Of a stretch of 64,000 nucleotides of DNA, positions 16,868 to 24,567 are shown one piece after another. The DNA is from Xylanimonas oleitrophica. GTDB lineage: Bacteria; Actinomycetota; Actinomycetes; Actinomycetales; Cellulomonadaceae. Location of the stretch: NCBI RefSeq assembly GCF_003244315.1, contig NZ_QKWH01000001.1, forward strand, positions 186,001 to 250,000, written 5' to 3'. How positions within the stretch are numbered: the first letter of the stretch is position 1; each line of letters begins with the position of its first letter. The translations under genes were made by a program, and so were the position numbers. The notes beneath the pieces are model-generated. The model had not been told where the DNA came from. It saw nothing but the letters and a program-made list of their open reading frames with translations, and made no database searches.

Positions 16868-17013
16868 TCGGCGATTGAAGCACCGGGGTAGGCGCTCTCC
16901 TACGCGATTCGACCGATCCGAGCAGGATCAGGCAAGAGCCTGCGACGATCCGTCTAGGGCTCAGGGCGCTCGGGTGGTGTGCTGGTCGCACCAGCCAACA
17001 GGAGGAGCGCACA
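16868..17013. promoter_or_regulatory. Divergent control region of the AraC and SDR genes
   Basis: It contains the inverted repeat GTAGG-N6-CCTAC (16888-16903) flanked by two copies of GCGATT (near 16871 and 16904). AGGAGG precedes the SDR start. A regulator site for the AraC protein is plausible here; the exact operator is not certain. Confidence 0.4.
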
Positions 17014-17769
17014 GTGGACGTCTCATTGGTCATCGGCGGCAGTGCGGGGATCGGGCAAGCGGCGGCCGTGGAGATCGCGCGCCGCGGCGCGGCGGTGATC
17101 GTGACCTACCGCAGTCACCCGGAGGGCGCACAGGAGGTCGTCGCGCAGATCGAGCAGCAGGGAGGGCGTGCCGCAGCGCTCGGCCTGGACGTCGCCGACA
17201 TCTCGTCGTACCCGGCGTTCCGCGAGCGTGTCGCGCAGGTGCTCGCCGGGTGGGGGGAGGAACGGATCACGTCGCTGGTCAACAACGCGGGCGTCGGCGC
17301 GGCCGCCACCCTCGAGGAGGCGACCGAGGAGTTCTGGGACCGACTTCAGAGCATCCTGCTCAAGGCGCCCTTCTTCCTGACCAAGGAGCTCGTGCCCCTG
17401 GTCGCAGACGGCGGCGCCATCGTCAACACGACCAGCACCTCGACGCACCCGACCGGGCTGACCGTCGGCTACTCGGTCTACGGGGCGATGAAGGGCGGCC
17501 TCGTGGTCCTGACCCGATACCTGGCCAAGGAGCTCGCTCCTCGCGGTATCCGCGTGAACTCGGTGTCACCCGGCGTCACGCGCACCCGGCTCGGCGACGA
17601 CGCGTTCACCCGTTTCCCCGAGATCATCCCCGACCTCGCCGCGCGGGTCGCGCTGGGGAGGATCGGCGAGCCGGAGGACGTCGGCAAGGTCATCGCGTTC
17701 CTCACCTCGGGCGACGCCGGCTGGATCACCGGCCAGGACGTCGAAGCCTCGGGTGGTCACGACCTGTGA
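17014..17769 (+). CDS. SDR-family oxidoreductase
   Basis: 251 residues, classical short-chain dehydrogenase/reductase. Cofactor loop GGSAGIG is near the N-terminus, NNAG at about 91-94, and active-site Tyr156 and Lys160 (YGAMK) are preceded by the Ser-containing NTTSTSTH. The C-terminal GQDVEASGG is a typical ending. The substrate cannot be read from sequence. GTG 17014 has AGGAGG upstream. First gene of a three-gene unit divergent from the AraC regulator. Confidence 0.9.
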   Translation: MDVSLVIGGSAGIGQAAAVEIARRGAAVIVTYRSHPEGAQEVVAQIEQQGGRAAALGLDVADISSYPAFRERVAQVLAGWGEERITSLVNNAGVGAAATLEEATEEFWDRLQSILLKAPFFLTKELVPLVADGGAIVNTTSTSTHPTGLTVGYSVYGAMKGGLVVLTRYLAKELAPRGIRVNSVSPGVTRTRLGDDAFTRFPEIIPDLAARVALGRIGEPEDVGKVIAFLTSGDAGWITGQDVEASGGHDL

Positions 17770-17891
17770 CCGGACGACCTGTGACCGGACGGCTGGGCGC
17801 GGCGGCCGAGCCGGTGCCGGCTGGCTCGTCGCCGCGCGTCCGACGGCGTCCGCACACCTACCTCTGACCTCACTGACCTCACTGACCTCAC
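17760..17891 (+). repeat. Two short tandem repeats between the SDR and monooxygenase genes
   Basis: A 15-bp unit (CGACCTGTGACCGGA) is duplicated at 17760-17789, across the SDR stop codon, so both copies carry an in-frame TGA. The 9-bp unit TGACCTCAC is present three times at 17865-17891, just before the monooxygenase ribosome binding site. Both share TGACC. They may be slippage products or direct-repeat regulator sites. Confidence 0.85.
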
Positions 17892-17905
17892 TGAAAGGAA
17901 CGACC

Positions 17906-18226
17906 ATGACCATCGGATACGGCTTCTCCGCCACCATGACCGCACACCCGGGACGCGGCGACGAGCTGTTCGACGTCGTCCGCTCGGGCCTCGATCCGGG
18001 CAGCCCCGCGTCGACCCGGTTCTGCCTCGTGTACCTCGTCAGCCGCTCCGCGTCCGACCCGGACGTGGTGCACCTGGTCGAGGGCTGGACGAGCGCCGAG
18101 GACCATCGACGGGAGTTCGACACGGACGCGGCGCGGGCCATCGTGGCGCGGTTCGACGGCCTGCTCGCGAAGGACCCTGAGTACACCGACCTCGTGCCCG
18201 TGACCGGCAAGGCGGTGCTCGCGTGA
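17906..18226 (+). CDS. Antibiotic biosynthesis monooxygenase (ABM) domain protein
   Basis: 106 residues, one ferredoxin-like ABM domain: GYGFSATMTAHPGRGDEL, then VYLVSRSASDPDVVHLVEGW. Such small dimeric proteins act as quinol or polyketide monooxygenases or simply as stress proteins; no cofactor ligand can be assigned. ATG 17906 with GAAAGGA upstream is preferred. An upstream GTG (17753) would translate the 9-bp repeats as Leu-Thr-Ser units and overlap the SDR gene. Ends with a 4-bp overlap into the hydrolase gene. Confidence 0.8.
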   Translation: MTIGYGFSATMTAHPGRGDELFDVVRSGLDPGSPASTRFCLVYLVSRSASDPDVVHLVEGWTSAEDHRREFDTDAARAIVARFDGLLAKDPEYTDLVPVTGKAVLA

Positions 18227-19167
18227 CCGCGAAGACTGCGCGACCCGCTGTCGATCCCGAGCTCGCCGAGCTCTACGCGGCCCTTCCAGCACCGGTGGTC
18301 CTCGACCTGGACGTGCTGCCGCACATCCGGCCGTACTCGTCCGCACCGGTCGAGCCCTTGCTCGAGGGGCGGCCGATCCGCCGGCGGGAGCTCACCGTGA
18401 CGGCCGCGGACGGTGCTGCGCTCGCGCTCTCGATCTTCTCGCCGGCCGGTGCGGACCGCGCTCGTCCCGCCGTGCTGTGGCTCCACGGCGGAGGCATGGT
18501 GATGGGCGACCGTTTCGCGCAGATCGACATCCCCTTGGAGTGGCTCGAGCAGCTCGACGTCGTCGTCGCGAGCGTGGAGTACCGCCTCGCGCCCGAGGTC
18601 CGCGGGGACACGCTGGTCGAGGATGCGTACGCCGCGCTGAGCTGGCTCGCTCGCGAGGCCGAGGAGCTGGGCATCGACCCGGCGCGCCTCGTCGTCGCAG
18701 GAACGAGCGCCGGTGGCGGACTTGCGGCCGGGGTGGCGCTGCTGGCTCGTGAGCGCGACCTGCCCGTGCGCGCTCAGGTGCTGTTGTGCCCGATGCTCGA
18801 CCATCGCAACGTCACGGTCTCCAGCGCGCAGTTCACCGCCCCGGACATCTGGTCGCGAGAGACGAACGCGTTCGCGTGGGGGCAGGTGCTGGAGGGCATC
18901 GACCAGGACGAGGTACCCGCCGCCGTCTCGCCGGCACGGGCGGCCGACCTGTCCGGTCTGCCTGACACCTACCTCGATGCAGGCTCCGCGGAGACGTTCC
19001 GCGACGAGGTCGTCGACTATGCCAGCCGCATCTGGGCCGCCGGCGGGGATGCCGAGCTGCACGTGTGGGGAGGCGGCTTCCACGGCTTCGACGCCGTCTT
19101 CCCGCAGGCCGACCTGTCGCGCCGCGCACGCGCGGCCAGGATCGACTGGCTGCGCCGGCGCGTCTGA
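18223..19167 (+). CDS. Alpha/beta hydrolase of the HSL family
   Basis: 314 residues. Oxyanion-hole motif HGGG is at 88-91, nucleophile Ser162 in GTSAGG, and probable Asp252 (YLDAGSAETFRDE) and His287 (GGFHGFD) complete the triad. This is the hormone-sensitive-lipase-like esterase family. The 4-bp overlap (GTGA) with the monooxygenase gene implies translational coupling. With the SDR, it suggests oxidation plus ester hydrolysis of a small molecule controlled by the AraC protein. Confidence 0.88.
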   Translation: MTAKTARPAVDPELAELYAALPAPVVLDLDVLPHIRPYSSAPVEPLLEGRPIRRRELTVTAADGAALALSIFSPAGADRARPAVLWLHGGGMVMGDRFAQIDIPLEWLEQLDVVVASVEYRLAPEVRGDTLVEDAYAALSWLAREAEELGIDPARLVVAGTSAGGGLAAGVALLARERDLPVRAQVLLCPMLDHRNVTVSSAQFTAPDIWSRETNAFAWGQVLEGIDQDEVPAAVSPARAADLSGLPDTYLDAGSAETFRDEVVDYASRIWAAGGDAELHVWGGGFHGFDAVFPQADLSRRARAARIDWLRRRV

Positions 19168-19172
19168 AGGCC

Positions 19173-19212
19173 GACGCGGGCGGGGCTCGCGGGGGCGGGC
19201 CCCGCCGGCGTC
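19173..19212 (+). terminator. GC-rich hairpin after the hydrolase gene
   Basis: Arms GACGC and GGCGGGGC pair with GCCCCGCC and GCGTC with a single mismatch. No U-tract. It is placed 5 nt after the operon's last stop codon. Confidence 0.55.
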
Positions 19213-19304
19213 ATGTGCCGAGCAGGCTGCTCACCGCGTCGCGCTCGGACGTGGCGGCGTGCTCCTGAGCCACGGCTCCTGGAGGGGCCCCACGAGACGA
19301 GAGA

Positions 19305-19439
19305 ACGGGCGGCCGGCATGCCCCGACCGCCCGTCCCACGTGTGTCGCACCGGCAGACGCCTCTCGGCGCGCGGCCGCTCGTAGCGGCTGAAGGTGAAGC
19401 CCGGGGGTCGTGACCGGTGCGACACCCGGTACAACCGGG
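19305..19439. other. Nested-hairpin element in the 450-bp gap before the chemoreceptor gene
   Basis: The region 19168-19617 has no convincing gene. Within it are three consecutive inverted repeats. ACGGGCGG (19305-19312) pairs with CCGCCCGT (19327-19334). A perfect 12-bp pair GTGTCGCACCGG (19342-19353) and CCGGTGCGACAC (19414-19425) closes a 60-nt interior with its own hairpin (GCCGCT-CGT-AGCGGC). CCCGGT-ACA-ACCGGG lies at 19425-19439. It could be a structured leader RNA of the chemoreceptor gene or a regulator site. It does not match riboswitch consensus sequences I know. Confidence 0.5.
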
Positions 19440-19617
19440 CCGCGGGCGTGAATGTTCCCAGGGGGGCACGTGCCGGCCAGGCGGCGCGGGCCTCCGCGGT
19501 GAGCGGTGGGGGCGTCGCGGAGAGCGACGTAGGCCACGTGCCGGACGGCTCAGGGGTCTCGGGGCGCTGCCGATGCCTCGGGAGAACCCCCCCGTCGTCA
19601 TCCTTCGAGGTGTCTCC

Positions 19618-21195
19618 ATGCCCCGCACCGGCCTGTACTCCCGTCTGTCCCTGAGGTGGAAGATCCTCGTCGCCACGCTGACCGGAGCGCTCATGGCCGT
19701 CCTGGTCGGGGTGACCGGCTATGTCGCCACGGGCACCCTGCAGGCCACCCGGGACGACGAGGTGGGCCACGAGGCTGCCTATGTCGCAGCGCTGCAGCAC
19801 GCCGCGGTGACGGCCAAGGCGGTGGCGAACGACGAGCGCGGGTTCCTGATCACCGGTGACACGGAGTACGTGGACCAGATCGTGGACCGCTTCCGCACCA
19901 TCGACGCCGATCTGGAGACGGCGGCCTCGCTGGCCGAGGACGACGAGCGGCGGGCGGCCGTCGCCGAGATCGCGTCCGGGATCGCGGCGTGGCGCGCCGT
20001 CGTCGAGCAGGAGCAGGCGCTGTACGCCACGGACCCTGCTGCCGCGACGGCCATGGCTCTGGAGGAGAGCCGCTCGGCCCGCAAGTCCTACGAGGAGCTG
20101 CTGGACGCTGCGAGCGAGGAGGCGATGGCGGACCTGCAGAACGGGACGGCCTTCGCCGGGCAGGTGAGTCAGGCGCGGACGGCGCTGCTGGTGCTGCTCG
20201 TCGGTGCGGTGGCCCTGGCTCTCCTGGTGGGCTGGCGCCTGAACCGCCGGGTGACCCGCGCCGTGGCGGAGCAGGTGGCTGGTCTGCGAGCCGTCGCTTC
20301 CGGTGACCTCACCTACCGCGTGCCGGTCACGTCGGGTGACGAGTTCGCGGTGATGGCGACGGCGCTCAACGAGACGAGCGCGGGGCTCGCGACGGCGATC
20401 AGCACCGTCGCGGCGAGCAGCGACCGCCTGTCCACCGCGTCGCAGGAGCTGGCCGTGGTGGCGGACGGTCTCGCGGACGGTTCGGCGCGCTCGTCGAGCC
20501 AGGTCGGTGTGGTGGCGAGCGCGGCGCAGGAGGTCAGCCGCAACGTCGAGGCTGTCGCCGCGGGGGCCGAGCAGATGGGCCAGTCGATCCAGGAGATCGC
20601 TCGCAGCACCGCCGAGGCGGCCGAGGTGGCGCGGCAGGCGGGCGAGTTCACGCAGAGCACGGACGAGCGGATGGCTCGGCTCGGCGAGGCGTCGCAGCAG
20701 ATCGGCACGGTGGTCAAGGCGATCACGGCGATCGCGGAGCAGACGAACCTGCTCGCGCTGAACGCGACCATCGAGGCCGCCCGGGCGGGGGAGGCGGGCA
20801 AGGGCTTCGCCGTCGTGGCGGGCGAGGTCAAGGAGCTCGCGCAGGAGACGGCGCGGGCCACGGAGGAGGTCTCTCGCCAGGTCGAGGCGATCCAGGGTCA
20901 GACGGCGACGGCGGTGGCGGCCATCGGCCGAATCTCGGCGGTGATCGCGCAGATCGGCGACCACCAGTCGACCATCGCGGCGGCGATCGAGCAGCAGAGC
21001 GCGACGACGGCGGAGATGACCCGGGGTGTGGCCGAGGCGGCCGGTGGCAGCGGGCAGATCGCGGCGAGCATCACCGGTGTGAGCGACACGGCGGAGGGCG
21101 TCACCCGGGCGGCGGACGAGGCGCGCCGGCACGCGGCGGCCATGGGCGACCTGGTGGGGGAGCTGCGCGGGGTGGTGGCGCGCTTCTCGGTGTGA
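19618..21195 (+). CDS. Methyl-accepting chemotaxis protein
   Basis: 525 residues. TM1 is at about 14-36 and an extracytoplasmic four-helix/CHASE3-like sensor region covers 40-185 (NDERGFLITGDTEYVDQI is CHASE3-like). TM2 is at about 188-206, HAMP to about 260, then the signalling coiled coil with the conserved hairpin tip AIAEQTNLLALNATIEAAR (from about 371). No CheW-binding partners, che or flagellar genes are in the window. ATG 19618 with GAGG upstream is preferred over longer starts. Confidence 0.92.
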   Translation: MPRTGLYSRLSLRWKILVATLTGALMAVLVGVTGYVATGTLQATRDDEVGHEAAYVAALQHAAVTAKAVANDERGFLITGDTEYVDQIVDRFRTIDADLETAASLAEDDERRAAVAEIASGIAAWRAVVEQEQALYATDPAAATAMALEESRSARKSYEELLDAASEEAMADLQNGTAFAGQVSQARTALLVLLVGAVALALLVGWRLNRRVTRAVAEQVAGLRAVASGDLTYRVPVTSGDEFAVMATALNETSAGLATAISTVAASSDRLSTASQELAVVADGLADGSARSSSQVGVVASAAQEVSRNVEAVAAGAEQMGQSIQEIARSTAEAAEVARQAGEFTQSTDERMARLGEASQQIGTVVKAITAIAEQTNLLALNATIEAARAGEAGKGFAVVAGEVKELAQETARATEEVSRQVEAIQGQTATAVAAIGRISAVIAQIGDHQSTIAAAIEQQSATTAEMTRGVAEAAGGSGQIAASITGVSDTAEGVTRAADEARRHAAAMGDLVGELRGVVARFSV

Positions 21196-21216
21196 CCGGG
21201 GTCGGACCCTGGACAG

Positions 21217-21252
21217 CTCATATGAACATCTGAAAGAGTGTTCATATGAACA
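21217..21252. promoter_or_regulatory. SmtB/ArsR-type operator of the metal-efflux operon
   Basis: CATATGAACA (21219-21228) and TGTTCATATG (21239-21248) are perfect 10-bp inverted arms with a 10-bp gap. In addition, TGTTCATATGAACA (21239-21252) is itself a perfect palindrome. The AT-rich TGAACA/TGTTCA half sites resemble operators of alpha5-type SmtB/CzrA/NmtR sensors. It lies just upstream of the CDF gene, where repressor binding would block transcription. Confidence 0.8.
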
Positions 21253-21286
21253 GTGCTCGAGCGTGCTCGTCCAGGACCATCCTCTG

Positions 21287-22192
21287 ATGGGCGCCGGGCA
21301 CGCCCACGGGCCGGCCGTCTCCAGCGGAAGGCGCCACCTGCGCCCGCTGGTGATCGCGTTCTCCCTCACGGCCACCTTCATGGTGGTGGAGTTCGTGGTC
21401 GGGTTCTGGACCGGGTCCCTCGCCCTCATCTCCGACGCCGCCCACATGGGCACCGACGTCATCGGTCTGGGCATGGCCATGGCCGCCATCCTCGTCGCGA
21501 GCCGCTCCACCGACCCGCAGCGCACCTACGGCCTGTACCGGCTCGAGGTGCTGGCCGCCCTCGCCAACGGCGTGCTGCTGTTCGGTGTGGCCGGGTGGGT
21601 GCTGGTCGAGGCCGTGCGCCGGTTCTCCGAGCCGCCCGAGGTGCCAGGGCTTCCGCTGCTGGTCACGGCCGTCCTGGGGCTGGTGGTCAACGTCATCAGC
21701 TTCCGGCTGCTGGCGGCCGGTGCCAAGGAGAGCCTCAACGTGCGCGGCGCGCACCTCGAGGTGCTCGGGGACCTGCTCGGATCGGTCGGCGTGGTCGTCG
21801 CCGCGGTGGTGCTGTGGACCACCGGCTGGTCGTACGTCGACCCCCTCGTCGGCGTCGCGATCGGCCTGTTCATCCTGCCCCGCACCTGGAGGCTCAGCCG
21901 CCAGGCGCTGCGCATCCTCCTGGAGGTGGCTCCGCCCGAGGTCGAGATCGCGCAGGTGCGTGACGCCCTCCTCGCCGTGCCCGGCGTCGCCGCCGTCCAC
22001 GACCTCCACGTCTGGACCATCACCTCCGGCATGGACAGCGCCAGCGCCCACGTCGTCGTCGAGGCCGGCGCCGACCGCGATACGGTCCTGACCGGCGTGC
22101 ACGCGGTGCTGCGCGAGCGGTTCGAGGTCACCCACGCCACCATCCAGTGCGAGGCCGAGCGGTTCGGCGACGAGGAGGCGCACCATGCCTGA
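21287..22192 (+). CDS. Cation diffusion facilitator metal exporter (CzcD/ZitB-like)
   Basis: 301 residues, about six transmembrane helices. The transport site has SDAAHMGTD in TM2 and HLEVLGD in TM5, the D/H pairs of Zn2+/Co2+ exporters. The C-terminal metallochaperone-like domain (VHDLHVWTITSG) is present. The metal is probably Zn2+ and/or Co2+. I prefer ATG 21287; GTG 21263 would add eight residues closer to the operator. The stop overlaps the SmtB-type gene by 8 nt, giving an exporter-repressor operon. Confidence 0.9.
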   Translation: MGAGHAHGPAVSSGRRHLRPLVIAFSLTATFMVVEFVVGFWTGSLALISDAAHMGTDVIGLGMAMAAILVASRSTDPQRTYGLYRLEVLAALANGVLLFGVAGWVLVEAVRRFSEPPEVPGLPLLVTAVLGLVVNVISFRLLAAGAKESLNVRGAHLEVLGDLLGSVGVVVAAVVLWTTGWSYVDPLVGVAIGLFILPRTWRLSRQALRILLEVAPPEVEIAQVRDALLAVPGVAAVHDLHVWTITSGMDSASAHVVVEAGADRDTVLTGVHAVLRERFEVTHATIQCEAERFGDEEAHHA

Positions 22193-22589
22193 GCGGGCGG
22201 AGCACCACGACGACGTGCTGAGGGAGAACGTCTCCCGGGTGCGGCGACGGATGCCGTCCGACGACGCGGTGGCCGACGTCGCCGACGTCTTCGCGCTCCT
22301 GGGCGACCCGGGGCGGCTGCGCATCCTCACCGCCCTCCTGGAGGGCCCGCTGCGGGTGCGTGACCTGGCCGAGGCTGCGGGCGTCAGCGAGTCCGGAGCG
22401 TCGCACGCGCTACGGCTGCTGCGCGCCCACCGGGTCGTGAGCGTGCAGCGGGTGGGGCGCGAGTCCCACTACGAGATCGACGACACGCACGTGCGGGCGC
22501 TGCTCCAGCTGGCCCTCGACCACGTCGGCCACTCGGTGCTCGTCCACGTGGCCGACGAGGCGCCGGCCGAGGGCGGCTGCCAGGGCTGA
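22185..22589 (+). CDS. SmtB/CzrA-type metal-sensing repressor (ArsR family)
   Basis: 134 residues, winged helix (VRDLAEAAGVSESGASHALRLL). The alpha5 metal motif D-x-H-x10-H-x2-H is complete: Asp100, His102, His113, His116. The alpha3 cysteine motif of As/Cd sensors is absent. That points to Zn(II)/Co(II) or Ni(II) sensing at the dimer interface. ATG 22185 overlaps the exporter stop codon. It probably represses its own operon through the 21217-21252 palindromes. Confidence 0.92.
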   Translation: MPERAEHHDDVLRENVSRVRRRMPSDDAVADVADVFALLGDPGRLRILTALLEGPLRVRDLAEAAGVSESGASHALRLLRAHRVVSVQRVGRESHYEIDDTHVRALLQLALDHVGHSVLVHVADEAPAEGGCQG

Positions 22590-22705
22590 CCCCCTTCGCG
22601 TCCCTGCGGCGTGTGGCCCGCACCGCAGGGGTACACCCGTTGTTCACCCACGTGTCCCTCTACTCCGGCAGGGCCGTGCCGATCGGAGAGGGCGTGACTC
22701 TCCCG

Positions 22706-24460
22706 ATGCCCGGTACCGCCGTCGCCGGCAACCTGGCCACCACAGGACAGACCGACCGATCGGCAGGCCGCACGATCGGCGAGCTCAGCGCACCTGTCCC
22801 GCAGGTCGACGCCGCCGACGCGGTCTCCCTCGTCGAGCGGATCTTCCGCGAGCACCCGCAGCTGCGCGCCGTCGCGGTCGTGGGGCTGGAGGGTCCGCCG
22901 GCGCTGCTGAGCCGCAGCAGCCTGGAACGGCAGCTGAGCGGCCGTCTCGGCTACGGCCGCGCGCTGCTGTCGCGCGCCGTGGCGGGCGACGTCGTCGACG
23001 CGCACAGCCTGCGCGTCGACGCGGACCTGCCGCTGCGCGACGCCGCGGGGATGCTGCTGGCCCAGCGCGAGTGGCTGCGCGACGACGACGTGCTGGTGCT
23101 GCACCAGGACGGCACCACCGGTGTCGCCTCGGTGGCGGCGATCTTCCGGGAGATCGGCCTGGTCTACCAGGAGATCGCCATGCGCGACCCGCTCACCGGG
23201 CTGCCGAACCGGCGCATGCTCGACGAGCACGGCACGCGCCTGCTCGCCACGGGCACCGACCCCGCCAGGGTGGCCGTCCTGTACGCCGACCTCGACGGCT
23301 TCAAGCAGGTCAACGACACCCTCGGGCACAAGGCCGGCGACGAGCTCCTGGTGGCGTTCGCCCGCCGCCTCGACGGGTGCGTGCGCCCGCAGGACCTCAT
23401 CGGGCGGCTCGGCGGTGACGAGTTCGCCGTGCTGCTCACCGACATCGACCCGGAGGAGGCCACCGCCGTGGCCGACCGTGTGGTGGTGGCCGCGCAGGAG
23501 AAGTTCACCGTCGAGGACCACCGGGTGGAGGTCTCGGCCAGCGTGGGTATCGCGCTGGGCTCCGAGCTGACGGGTGACGAGCCCGTCTACGGGGTGCTCG
23601 ACGAGCTCCTGGAGCGGGCGGACCGCGCCATGTTCCGCGCCAAGCGCGCCGGCAAGTCACGCGTCGCGCGGTGGTTGCGCGTGGAGGAGGCCGGGGCCCC
23701 GGGGCGCCGCGCCACCCTGCGCCGGCGTCTGGAGCACGCCATCGCGCACGGGGACCTGCACCTGCACTTCCAGCCCAAGCTCGACCTGCGCACCGGCCGG
23801 GTCGAGTCCGTGGAGGCGCTGCTGCGCTGGACGGACGAGGAGCTGGGCGTCATCTCCCCGGGTGAGGCGATCCCGGTGGCCGAGGTCACCGGCCAGATCG
23901 TCGCGCTGGGGGAGTGGGTGCTGCGGGCCGCGTGCGCCCAGGCGCGCGCCTGGCAGGACGCCGGCCGCGACTGGGCGGTGGCCGTCAACGTCTCCCCGGT
24001 GCAGCTCGCCGAGCCGGGCCTGCCCGAGCAGGTGCTCGCGGCCCTGGAGGAGGCGGGCATCCCGCCGCGTCTGCTCCAGGTGGAGGTCACCGAGACCGCC
24101 GCGATCGCCGACCTCCCGCTCGCCATCGAGCAGCTCCACCGTCTCCAGGAGGCCGGCGTCTCGGTCCATCTCGACGACTTCGGCGTGGGCTACTCGTCGT
24201 TGGGCCGCATGCGCAGCCTGCCGGTGAGCACCCTGAAGATCGACCAGAGCATCGTCTCGCGCATCGACTCCGACGAGGCCGACGCCCAGCTCCTGTCCGG
24301 CGTGATCAAGGCCGCGCACACGATGGGGCTGACCGTCGTGGCGGAGGGCGTCGAGCGCACCAGCCAGCTCGACCGGCTGCGCGAGCTGGGGTGCGACGTC
24401 GCCCAGGGCTACCTCATCAGCCGGCCCCGCCCCGCGGGAGAGCTCGAGACCGCCCCCTGA
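22706..24460 (+). CDS. Cyclic di-GMP enzyme with GGDEF and EAL domains
   Basis: 584 residues from ATG 22706 (GGAGAGGG upstream; GTG 22694 and GTG 22613 are alternatives). A CBS-pair-like sensory region covers about 25-150. The GGDEF domain has intact GGDEF at about 236-240 (YADLDGFKQVND, RLGGDEF). The EAL domain has EALLRW (about 369), VNVSPVQL, EVTET, LDDFGVGYSS (about 489), LKIDQS and VAEGVE. All catalytic motifs are intact, so both synthesis and hydrolysis of c-di-GMP are possible. Output is unknown. It is separate from the metal operon, 116 bp downstream. Confidence 0.93.
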   Translation: MPGTAVAGNLATTGQTDRSAGRTIGELSAPVPQVDAADAVSLVERIFREHPQLRAVAVVGLEGPPALLSRSSLERQLSGRLGYGRALLSRAVAGDVVDAHSLRVDADLPLRDAAGMLLAQREWLRDDDVLVLHQDGTTGVASVAAIFREIGLVYQEIAMRDPLTGLPNRRMLDEHGTRLLATGTDPARVAVLYADLDGFKQVNDTLGHKAGDELLVAFARRLDGCVRPQDLIGRLGGDEFAVLLTDIDPEEATAVADRVVVAAQEKFTVEDHRVEVSASVGIALGSELTGDEPVYGVLDELLERADRAMFRAKRAGKSRVARWLRVEEAGAPGRRATLRRRLEHAIAHGDLHLHFQPKLDLRTGRVESVEALLRWTDEELGVISPGEAIPVAEVTGQIVALGEWVLRAACAQARAWQDAGRDWAVAVNVSPVQLAEPGLPEQVLAALEEAGIPPRLLQVEVTETAAIADLPLAIEQLHRLQEAGVSVHLDDFGVGYSSLGRMRSLPVSTLKIDQSIVSRIDSDEADAQLLSGVIKAAHTMGLTVVAEGVERTSQLDRLRELGCDVAQGYLISRPRPAGELETAP

Positions 24461-24524
24461 GCCGCTCTCGTCGGGTGTGACGCGGTCCACGGCCCGTGCG
24501 CTGGGCGGCCCGCCGGGGCGCGCC

Positions 24525-24530
24525 TAGGCT
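24525..24530 (+). promoter_or_regulatory. -10 element upstream of the lipoprotein gene
   Basis: TAGGCT at 24525-24530 would start transcription near 24537, leaving a 31-nt leader with GAAAGG before GTG 24568. No clear -35 was seen. Confidence 0.4.
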
Positions 24531-24567
24531 CGGTCGCGGTCACTCCCGCGTCTCGAAAGGCCTCGCC

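Noticed and set aside
19342-19425. 84-bp element with 12-bp terminal inverted repeats as a MITE
   Set aside because: No target-site duplication at the borders and no second copy in the window; kept as a structured-RNA candidate instead.
19300-19617. c-di-GMP (GEMM) riboswitch upstream of the chemoreceptor gene
   Set aside because: The conserved GEMM core sequence was not found by eye.
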